From NCBI RefSeq assembly GCF_004208415.1, contig NZ_CP035758.1, positions 10,664,001-10,728,000 on the forward strand: 64,000 nucleotides of DNA. The letters run 5' to 3'. This DNA is from Ktedonosporobacter rubrisoli (lineage in GTDB: Bacteria; Chloroflexota; Ktedonobacteria; Ktedonobacterales; Ktedonobacteraceae). Below, piece after piece: positions 35,157 through 42,247 of the stretch (position 1 is the first letter of the stretch; every line of letters starts with the position of its first letter). Both the position numbers and the translations under genes were made by a program. The notes under the pieces are model-generated. The model saw only the letters and a list, made by a program, of their open reading frames with translations, did not search any database and had not been told where the DNA came from.

Positions 35157-35858
35157 ATGGCAAACGCAGAACGCAAAAAAATACTGGAGATGGTAGCTTC
35201 TGGCCGGCTTACTGTTGAGCAAGCTGATCAGTTGATGGATCTACTCAGTACGAGAAGCGCCACTGACGCAGAGAAGCAACCAGAAGGACAGAGAACTGGC
35301 GAATACACCCAGGAGTTCATAGGGAGAATAAGAGGGTATGGAAAGGGTATGGAGAAGGAGCTGAGAGCAGCAGGGCTCAAGTGGGACAGGTCAGATCCTG
35401 ATTTGAAGATGTATGGGATAAGCGCAGCCTACATCAGGGGATTGCAAGAAGCGGGACTGGGCGAACTTACGGTGGAAGAAATCATTTCTCTGAAAAATAA
35501 TCATGTAGATACAGACTATGTAAGAGCGCTGATGGATCTGGACATGCCGGACCTGACAGTGAAGCAAATCATCACGTTGAAAAATTATGGGTTAGATGGA
35601 GACTACATCAGGGGATTGCAAGAAGCAGGAATAGCTGATCTTACAACGAAGCATTGTATCAATTTGAAGAACCATGAAGTAGACGCAGCCTACATCAGAG
35701 CGTTGCGAGAGGCAGGCCTAATCAACCTGACAGTGAAACAAATCATCGTTTTGAAGACATACGAGGTCAGTGCAGATGAGGTGCGAGCATGGAGAGAGGC
35801 AGGCTTAAACGATCTGACTGTGGAACACATCCTTGCCTTGAAGAAGTATGGAGTATGA
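35157..35858 (+). CDS. SHOCT-like protein with 29-residue helical repeats
   Basis: This 233-aa protein begins at an ATG preceded by AGGGAGAAAGAGG. The N-terminal segment (RKKILEMVASGRLTVEQADQ) is a SHOCT-like helical hairpin. The rest is about five tandem 29-residue units on the pattern GVDxxYIRALxEAGLxDLTVKQIIxLKNY, seen elsewhere in DUF4097-type and M56-like proteins. The repeats (35400-35855) differ slightly. There is no membrane span or signal peptide. It probably acts through protein-protein contacts. A DUF2089 gene follows 57 bases downstream, so the two may form an anti-sigma or sensing pair (inference). Confidence 0.75.
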   Translation: MANAERKKILEMVASGRLTVEQADQLMDLLSTRSATDAEKQPEGQRTGEYTQEFIGRIRGYGKGMEKELRAAGLKWDRSDPDLKMYGISAAYIRGLQEAGLGELTVEEIISLKNNHVDTDYVRALMDLDMPDLTVKQIITLKNYGLDGDYIRGLQEAGIADLTTKHCINLKNHEVDAAYIRALREAGLINLTVKQIIVLKTYEVSADEVRAWREAGLNDLTVEHILALKKYGV

Positions 35859-35915
35859 ACTACCAGCACAATAGTATCGAGACGTTATTCCTCTCGCATC
35901 TCGAAGGGGGAGCAT

Positions 35916-36284
35916 GTGAATTCACTTAATCCACTGATCACAAAAGATCCGGTAAATGGCGACGATTTGATTGTGACGCGCCTGGAAGGCAGGCGGAGCG
36001 GCATTGTCATCGAAGGAAAGTTTAGCCTTGATTGGATGGGACGTTTAACTCCGCAACAGCTCACCTTCGTGGGACTTCTTGTCAAGCATCGTGGAAATGT
36101 CCAGCGCCTGGCCGCAGAATTGAATGTTGCCTACAACACTGCGCGCAATCATCTCGATGAAATTGTCGCTGCTCTGGAGTATCCACCTGAGGATGAGGAC
36201 GATGCTGCGCCTGTAAACGTCCTTGAGCAGCTTTCGCAGGGTGCGATAAGCTTTGAGGAGGCTTTAGATTTGTTGAAGAGATAA
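35916..36284 (+). CDS. DUF2089-family protein without zinc-ribbon cysteines
   Basis: This 122-aa protein starts at a GTG with GGGGGAG before it. It has the DUF2089 helix-turn-helix core (LTPQQLTFVGLLVKHRGNVQ; LNVAYNTARNHLDEIVAALE) and a C-terminal SHOCT-like hairpin (LEQLSQGAISFEEALDLL). In typical members the N-terminus is a zinc ribbon (CPVC...C..C). Here those positions read DPVNGDD and RRSG, so zinc binding is lost. It probably still binds DNA or a partner. It follows the helical-repeat gene in the same direction and may be cotranscribed. Confidence 0.8.
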   Translation: MNSLNPLITKDPVNGDDLIVTRLEGRRSGIVIEGKFSLDWMGRLTPQQLTFVGLLVKHRGNVQRLAAELNVAYNTARNHLDEIVAALEYPPEDEDDAAPVNVLEQLSQGAISFEEALDLLKR

Positions 36285-36666
36285 TGTACCTGCTCTTCTG
36301 TAAAATTCTGCGATGAATTTCTGTTTCTTCCTCTGTATGAGGATGAGCGATGGCCGCGAGATCTTTTCTTGGGTGTTTTCTCTCTGTCCAAGTATTTGAG
36401 CTATAGACAGCTGCGAGAGGAACGAAACGTCTTTGCCCCATTTTCTGGCAGTGAGCTCCCGCAGCCTTCATAAGGGTGGAATCTTCCCATAGGTGATCGA
36501 GCTGATGTCGGTGGATCTCTCCATGAGCCACTTGAGATTGCTCGGTTTGTGTCATATACTTGGAAGAGCTTCTCGTCCACAGGAGATCGTTCGAAGACAA
36601 GAAGAAGTGGATCAGAGAGCACGTTTTCTCCACAGTGACGCTGTGGTCAGACGTAGGGAGGGTCGC
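36285..36666. other. Intergenic before the P450 gene
   Basis: No convincing gene. A minus-strand open frame covers this area but overlaps the DUF2089 gene and has poor codon character. The P450 reading frame is open from 36493, but its SD (GGGAGGG, ending about five bases before 36667) supports a later start. Confidence 0.4.
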
Positions 36667-37851
36667 ATGACCGAGATGACGATCAACGATTTGCTAAGCC
36701 AGGAAGCGAAAAGCACCCCTCATGCCTTCTATGCAGAATTGCGCTCGACTGAGCCGCTCATCTATATCAAAGAGCTGGACGCCTGGGTAGTGACGACCTA
36801 TGAAGATGCCCTCTGGCTGTTCAAAGATCCACGTTTCACCAAGGATCGCCGCAAGTTCGCAGAAGCAGAGGAGCGACGGGATGAGACCTGGGGAACGTTT
36901 GAACTGCGTACGCTGTTGATGGTTGATCCGCCTGACCACACGCGGTTACGCCATCTCGTCTCCAAAGCCTTTACCCCGCGCATGATTGAGTACCAGCGCC
37001 CACATATCCAACAGATTACCGATGACCTACTCGACAGCATTCAAGCGCAGGGAGCGATGGATCTCATTGCTGACTTTGCCTATCCACTGTCGCTTACTGT
37101 GATTTCGGATCTGCTGGGCATTCCCGCCACAGACCGTCAGCAGTTCCGTGCCTGGACGCAGGCCATGGTGGATCTCACCACAGAGAGAGAGCAGCGCACA
37201 CACGTGATTCAGCAGTTTCTGAACTACCTCAAAGCGTTGCTAGATGAGAAACGTGCTTGCCCTGATAATGACCTGACGAGCAGCCTTGTGCAAGCGGAAG
37301 AGAACGGGGACCAGCTCAACGAGAATGAGCTCATTTCGATGCTCATCCTGCTCATCATTGCCGGTCACGAAACCACAGTGAATCTCTTGGGAAATGGTAC
37401 CCTGGCCTTATTACAGCATCCTGATCAACTTCACATGCTTCGTACCGATCCTGAGCTGTTTGCTGGCGCAGTCGAAGAACTGTTGCGCTACACCTCGCCA
37501 GTTAGCCTGTCTGATGAACGCTGGGCAACCGAGGATGTAGAACGGTACGGTAAGCTGATTCGCAAAGGCCAGCAAGTCCTGGCTGCACTGATTTCCGCGA
37601 ACGCCGATCCGCAGCGTATGCAGGCGGGAGAGATCCTTGATATCACGCGGCGTGAGCATCAGCACCTGGCCTTTGGCAAGGGAATACACGCGTGTTTAGG
37701 CGCACCACTGGCTCGTTTAGAGGGACGCATCGCATTCAGCACTTTACTGCACCGATTGCCCAACTTGCAACTGGCGGGTGATCCTTCCCACCTGGTCTGG
37801 AAACGGAACCTGATGCTGCGTGGCCTCACCAGTTTGCCTGTCACCTTTTAA
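36667..37851 (+). CDS. Cytochrome P450
   Basis: This 394-aa enzyme has the I-helix oxygen-binding motif AGHETT (232-237), the K-helix ExxR (Glu271-Arg274) and the heme ligand region FGKGIHACLG (Cys343). It should hydroxylate or epoxidise a hydrophobic substrate with O2 and electrons from a ferredoxin; none is encoded nearby. Length and motif spacing fit bacterial CYP107-like monooxygenases that often tailor natural products. The ATG at 36667 has a strong SD (GGGAGGG). It is transcribed toward the lanthipeptide locus, which is on the opposite strand, so it is not part of that operon. Confidence 0.92.
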   Translation: MTEMTINDLLSQEAKSTPHAFYAELRSTEPLIYIKELDAWVVTTYEDALWLFKDPRFTKDRRKFAEAEERRDETWGTFELRTLLMVDPPDHTRLRHLVSKAFTPRMIEYQRPHIQQITDDLLDSIQAQGAMDLIADFAYPLSLTVISDLLGIPATDRQQFRAWTQAMVDLTTEREQRTHVIQQFLNYLKALLDEKRACPDNDLTSSLVQAEENGDQLNENELISMLILLIIAGHETTVNLLGNGTLALLQHPDQLHMLRTDPELFAGAVEELLRYTSPVSLSDERWATEDVERYGKLIRKGQQVLAALISANADPQRMQAGEILDITRREHQHLAFGKGIHACLGAPLARLEGRIAFSTLLHRLPNLQLAGDPSHLVWKRNLMLRGLTSLPVTF

Positions 37852-38056
37852 GGGAAGAAGCATCTACAGGCCGTGGGTGCCCGCAGCGGAGGTGGCGATC
37901 CTGAAAGCTCAGCAGGACGAATACTTTCCTGGAGCAAGCTCATAAGGCCTTTTTCTTGAAGCCTTCTTCTTTTGGGTGGAACCTTTTGTATCCTATCACA
38001 GATCGGACCTCTCTTTTTCCTTGCCCCGCCTTTTGGGTATAACCGCTGGAAATGGC

Positions 38057-38938
38057 TTAATTTGGCTCGCAGCTATACTCTTGAAGAAAAAGCGCATCCT
38101 GACCAGTTTGCACTACCATTCCTGCGGAGGAGCGCCTGAGTACGGAGCCAGGACTAGCAGAGCGGTCGGAAGGAAGCGTATTGATGACCTGAGCCTGATG
38201 TATCGATAGGTGCTGATCATTAATTGTTGCCCGAGCACCTCCCAGGTTGCGCCAGAGACATACTTGCCGGCGTAACTGTTTTGCCGAACGCGTCCAGTCC
38301 AACCAACGTTCAGCATTTGTTACATGCGGTGCGTAGCAAGTACCCTCAATTGGCTGTGGTATACCGGAATTGCCTGATACAATAGCTTGTAGGGCATCTG
38401 GGAGGGCTGCCAGCGAGGGAGGGAGGAAACTGGCAAAATAGCTGCTCAAATCCTCTGCGCAATCCAGTTCCATGTCACGTTGCACCAGAATTGGTCCAGT
38501 ATCAATATCAGCATCCATGCGGTGAAATGTTATTCCTGTCTGTGTCTCTCCATTCATGAATTGCCAGAATATTGGCTCAGGGCCACGATAGCGAGGGAGC
38601 AAAGAGGGATGCCAGTTGACGCAGCCTAGACGGGGGACATCCAGGAGAGCCGGGGGAAATTTTCGGGGAAAGCCTGCCACCAGTATCAAATCGGGTGATA
38701 GGCCTTGCAATATTTCTGGTAAGCGCTGCATATGGCTTGCCACAAGCACATCCAGCCCTCGTGGTGCATTGGCAACGATCTGCAGATAGTGGCTAACAGG
38801 ATGTTTCCTTGTTCCTGGTGAGATGACCAGCAGCAGGACATGCTGTCCCAGCGTTTCTAGTTCACTAACGAACGCTTGAATAGTTGCCGGAGCTAGAAGA
38901 GAAAATAAGATAATGCGCAGCGAAGGGAGAGATGACAT
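38057..38938 (-). CDS. Formyltransferase of methionyl-tRNA formyltransferase fold, in lanthipeptide locus
   Basis: This 293-aa protein has the 10-formyl-tetrahydrofolate-dependent formyltransferase core. NWHPSLLPRYRGPEPIFW carries the catalytic Asn108 and His110, and MDADIDTGPIL the Asp146. The ATG at 38938 is preferred because GGAGG lies just before it. It sits 38 bases downstream of the LanC gene in the same direction and follows it in the operon. The usual housekeeping formyltransferase is normally next to peptide deformylase, so this is probably an extra, tailoring formyltransferase acting on a peptide or amine (inference). It could equally be a redundant tRNA formyltransferase. The C-terminal substrate-binding domain is reduced. 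Confidence 0.88.
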   Translation of the reverse strand: MSSLPSLRIILFSLLAPATIQAFVSELETLGQHVLLLVISPGTRKHPVSHYLQIVANAPRGLDVLVASHMQRLPEILQGLSPDLILVAGFPRKFPPALLDVPRLGCVNWHPSLLPRYRGPEPIFWQFMNGETQTGITFHRMDADIDTGPILVQRDMELDCAEDLSSYFASFLPPSLAALPDALQAIVSGNSGIPQPIEGTCYAPHVTNAERWLDWTRSAKQLRRQVCLWRNLGGARATINDQHLSIHQAQVINTLPSDRSASPGSVLRRSSAGMVVQTGQDALFLQEYSCEPN

Positions 38939-38976
38939 TGAAACCTCCATAGTATCTTGCCAGGGATGATCCTTAC

Positions 38977-40365
38977 TCATGCAATGAGAAAGATACGATG
39001 CCACGTCGGCTCTATAGATGTAGATGCTGCCAGAAGTGTGAGGGCAACCCCTACCGCTCCAGTCAATAGGCCAGGATCATCCACCCAATTATCTTCTTGC
39101 TCCAAATCGCGGAAACCGGCCGGGTGACATGGGTTGAACTCATTAAGGATTTGAGAGGTGAGCCTGGGAATATGCTGATGCACTATTGTGCTATTTGTTT
39201 CGTGAGCGAAACGCAAACAGATAGCAAGCTGGCCGGCAACGCCATGACAGAAGGTAACCGAGTCGATCCTACGCATAGTGATCGAGCGTTGCAGAACGCT
39301 CTCGATAGCCTCAAGCGCTCTATGACAAAGATCCGTATCGTCGAGTGCTGTACCGGCTAACCATAAAGCGCGCGAAATCCCAGGACTACCATAGCACCAG
39401 GCATCCCGGCTCGGCGGCAACATGCTCCACTCACTCCTGGAATAGGATTGCCGAAGCGGTACTCCAGCTGGCCAACTGATGCCCCAGGAAGCGCGTAATT
39501 GGTGGTCTATTATCCAGCGTACCAGGGAGCGAATGGCTGCCTGTTGCCCTGGGACCCGATGACCGGCATGCCACGCTGCAGATAACGCAGCCAGTGGGCC
39601 TGGAATACCATGAGCTAGTCCGCAGTTGAAGTAGCCATCAGGATAGCTTTTTTGCTGCAACTCAGTTGGATAGAGCTCCGGTGGCAGAAACCAGCGCTCA
39701 TATCCGTGTGCTTCATCGCGCTCTGCTAGCCAGATAAGATAGCCCAGGAGCTGCTGTATGGCTTCCTGTGTATATTTAGCAGACTGATCAAGTGTGGAAA
39801 GATAGCCGAGAATACCTGCGGCACCCGTGATGATGTCATAATCAGCATCAGCGACTCCAGAGGCCTGCCCCCTTCTCCATTGCGTTTGTAGCACCTGCTG
39901 CGCTACGCGTTCATTAAGGATATGCGCGGTCCGCTGATAACGCCTATCATCCTGAGCAAAGAGCGCAACAACACTGGCCAGTCCGCTGCTGCCGCCAAAG
40001 AGCCCCGGCTGCATAAGTGGCTGTTGACGAGTGTGCTCAGCGGCAAGGCGCAGGTGATCTCGGGCCATATATTCCCAGTTTTGTTCCGGGAAGCTGCGCG
40101 CTAGGAAAAGGAAAAGTAGAGCTGTGCTGCCAAAACCTGATGAGAGTGATGAGGGACTCCATCCCCAGAAGCTCATAGCTTGTTGCTTAGCAAGTTGGGC
40201 AAGCGCGATAACGTGATCTGGATCGCGCAGGCGTTGCGCAACTACCTGTGTCGCTTCCAGGGCCTGACTACGTAGGGACCCTTCGAGGACCGGCTGCCAG
40301 CTGACAGATGGGCAGGCGGCACTATCAACGGGAAGGGCTCCCTGCGATCGCATGTGTTCGTCCAT
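38977..40365 (-). CDS. lanC: LanC-like lanthionine cyclase
   Basis: This 462-aa protein has the seven-helix-pair LanC fold, with the zinc ligands Cys323 (WCYGSPG), Cys373 and His374 (TFCHGVAGQL) and the catalytic His252 (LAHGIPG). It would catalyse addition of Cys thiols to dehydrated Ser/Thr in the precursor encoded 150 bases upstream. The ATG has a good SD (AAGGAGAG). A formyltransferase gene follows. The window offers no LanB or LanM gene near it; the only LanB is 21.6 kb away. The gene symbol is by family, not a published name. Confidence 0.92.
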   Translation of the reverse strand: MDEHMRSQGALPVDSAACPSVSWQPVLEGSLRSQALEATQVVAQRLRDPDHVIALAQLAKQQAMSFWGWSPSSLSSGFGSTALLFLFLARSFPEQNWEYMARDHLRLAAEHTRQQPLMQPGLFGGSSGLASVVALFAQDDRRYQRTAHILNERVAQQVLQTQWRRGQASGVADADYDIITGAAGILGYLSTLDQSAKYTQEAIQQLLGYLIWLAERDEAHGYERWFLPPELYPTELQQKSYPDGYFNCGLAHGIPGPLAALSAAWHAGHRVPGQQAAIRSLVRWIIDHQLRASWGISWPAGVPLRQSYSRSEWSMLPPSRDAWCYGSPGISRALWLAGTALDDTDLCHRALEAIESVLQRSITMRRIDSVTFCHGVAGQLAICLRFAHETNSTIVHQHIPRLTSQILNEFNPCHPAGFRDLEQEDNWVDDPGLLTGAVGVALTLLAASTSIEPTWHRIFLIA

Positions 40366-40439
40366 GTGTCTCTCCTTGTACTCATCGAGTAAGCTTCTGG
40401 GCTTAGCAAAGCGGTTTCGCGCGGCTTGGTTTGACGTGT

Positions 40440-40474
40440 CTCCTCCCCGTTGGCAGAAGGCAAACAGGGAGGAG
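40440..40474 (-). terminator. Inverted repeat before lanC
   Basis: CTCCTCCC (40440-40447) and GGGAGGAG (40467-40474) form an 8-bp perfect stem with a 19-base loop, 74 bases before the lanC ATG. With the hairpin at 40481-40499 it may attenuate readthrough from the precursor gene. Confidence 0.45.
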
Positions 40475-40480
40475 CCTAAA

Positions 40481-40499
40481 GCATAGTAAGCTACTATGC
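40481..40499 (-). terminator. Hairpin after the lanthipeptide precursor gene
   Basis: GCATAGTA / TACTATGC form a perfect 8-bp stem with a 3-base loop, 15 bases after the precursor stop. No T-run is present, so partial termination or mRNA protection is expected. Confidence 0.5.
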
Positions 40500-40514
40500 G
40501 TGCAGGAGTTGTTA

Positions 40515-40745
40515 CTAACAGTTAGGCCAGCAGCTACAAGTCCAGCAGCTACCACCATGACATGTAGCGCAGCTGCATGACCATACAGTGGCGATAGCTT
40601 GAGGCGTCTTTCCGTCTTTTACCGCTGCAGGCGTAAAGACCTGAATATCCAGGTCAAATTCGCTCTCTACAATCGCGGCATTGCGCTCTTTGATCTCAGC
40701 GGGGACCTCCTTGACTTGTCCACCTTTTACCAGTGTGCTCTCCAT
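40515..40745 (-). CDS. Class I lanthipeptide-like precursor, Cys-rich core
   Basis: This 76-aa peptide has an SD AAAGGAGAA before its ATG. The leader holds FDLDIQVF (residues 30-37), the FxLD box of class I lanthipeptides. The core, from about residue 53, reads WSCSCATCHGG then SCWTCSCWPNC: seven Cys and seven Ser/Thr in all, with two Trp-Pro/Trp positions. Such a pattern can make several (methyl)lanthionine rings. No Cys-terminal decarboxylase (LanD) is present, so the C-terminal Cys probably stays. It is followed by lanC and a formyltransferase. A LanB must act in trans. Confidence 0.88.
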   Translation of the reverse strand: MESTLVKGGQVKEVPAEIKERNAAIVESEFDLDIQVFTPAAVKDGKTPQAIATVWSCSCATCHGGSCWTCSCWPNC

Positions 40746-41129
40746 GCACAGTTCTCCTTTCTAGTATAGACGACGTGTTGTACTTAGGACAGACTGACAG
40801 TGAGCCGATGCACTTTGGTATCACACCAATTCGAACGACTACCCTTATCCCTGCCTGGCAACCATATCTGCCAGAGCGACAAAGAGAAAGCAATATGGCA
40901 TTGATTTTCCTTTTACGCTTGTAGATTGATGCTTCCCTCTTAAATCGCTATAGAAGATAGTGCTGGTACCTAGTATGCAAGAAAATTACTTCCATGTCAT
41001 CGTTTAACAAGATAATTTTGCGTACTGCCTGGAATGTAGAGCGCGTACTTTATTTGCAAGACGTTTCTTTACGAAATATCTTTGACAGATGATTTTAGCT
41101 CCCGCTTGGCCCCGCACGGAGCTACTTTT
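40746..41129. other. Intergenic upstream of the precursor gene
   Basis: This holds the SD and a TATACT-like -10 (40768-40763, minus strand) with no good -35, so activator-dependent transcription is possible, for example by the LuxR-type regulator that follows. No gene is seen. Confidence 0.35.
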
Positions 41130-41768
41130 TTACGGTGTATCTGCAAGGTAGAAAAATAACCCGATCTCGTGTCCCATCAGTACAGCTGATAGCGGACTAT
41201 TCAGGCCCCATTTGGCATATATATGCTGTCGATGCGTAGCCACTGTCGTTGGGCTAATATGTAAGAGCCTTGCAATTTCGCCTTGAGTATAGCCATGGCC
41301 CATATGCATTAGCACATCTCTTTCGCGCATAGTCAGCGGCTCGATCCAGGGATGATGAGCCTGGTAGCGAACAAACGTATCTTTCTCAACTCTATCTATG
41401 ATGATGCCGCAGGTCTTTGCCAGTTGTTCGGCTACAGAACTAGATAAGCAAGGGAGATGAGTGTGCGCGTTGAGAGCGATACACAGGGTTCCATAGCTGT
41501 AGTGTTCGTATTGAACGGGGTAGCGTAAAGAACCAGTTTCATAGGGTTCAGGGCAAGTAACTGAGGAAAGGTGTAAAGAGAGATAAGCATGATGAGCAGT
41601 AATCTCAGTTACTGACTGACAGAGATACTTTCCGATGGTACGAGGATGGCAGTGCGCGGTATCTACAACGGCAAAGAGCAAGGACTGAGCAAGAGGACGC
41701 TCCTCATGGCCAGTGGGGGAAACAGAGACGAGTTCTTGATCTATTCTGCCACTATTTCTTCTAAACAT
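41130..41768 (-). CDS. LuxR-family transcriptional regulator
   Basis: This 212-aa protein ends in a LuxR helix-turn-helix (LTMRERDVLMHMGHGYTQGE, then IARLLHISPTTVATHRQHIY; about residues 145-195). The N-terminal 140 residues are a PAS/GAF-like sensory region without clear motifs. The ATG at 41768 is chosen for its AAAGGAAA SD; the frame extends to 41903. It lies upstream of the lanthipeptide precursor on the same strand and is the most likely regulator of the locus. Ligand and target promoter are unknown. Confidence 0.85.
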   Translation of the reverse strand: MFRRNSGRIDQELVSVSPTGHEERPLAQSLLFAVVDTAHCHPRTIGKYLCQSVTEITAHHAYLSLHLSSVTCPEPYETGSLRYPVQYEHYSYGTLCIALNAHTHLPCLSSSVAEQLAKTCGIIIDRVEKDTFVRYQAHHPWIEPLTMRERDVLMHMGHGYTQGEIARLLHISPTTVATHRQHIYAKWGLNSPLSAVLMGHEIGLFFYLADTP

Positions 41769-42247
41769 AGGATTTTCCTTTCTAAGCGGCTGAGAGTTAT
41801 CAACCAGATGTAATGACAGAAAGTGGCCAGCAAGGTAAATCTCAAGAAGCAAGCAGGCATTGAGTCTGGATAGCAGATGCCCTGGGGCCTGCATTGGTGC
41901 CAACTATGAAAAAAGTTCCTTCTAAGGGAAAAGCAGAGCAGAAAACTGCCCTTATTCAGGCGCATGCAAAGCGTCTTAGAATGAGGGGTAACGATGATCT
42001 CTTGGCGGCTCTGCACCTCTTAAAGCTCTCTATAGAAGAGGCATCTTCATTTGTTTCTCGTAACTTTTAATTGATGAGCAGCCGTAAAGATGATAAAGTA
42101 TGTTGCAGGTCTCCTCGAAGAAACTTTTCCAGGCCAACCATCTACTACACATAGTGACGCAAATTATGTCATAATACAATGACAGAAACAAGATAATTAC
42201 CAGACATCTTTTGTCGCGTTCGTGAGTTCTACCTCTTGGAACTGATT
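41769..42247. other. Divergent intergenic region
   Basis: Between the LuxR-type gene (minus) and the STAND gene (plus), it holds a 13-base near-palindrome ATTATG-T-CATAAT (42163-42175), 72 bases before the STAND ATG, as a candidate operator. No gene is seen. Confidence 0.4.

Noticed and set aside
36082..36633. Minus-strand frame of 183 codons before the P450
   Set aside because: It overlaps the DUF2089 gene, has no SD and no family, and the composition looks non-coding.
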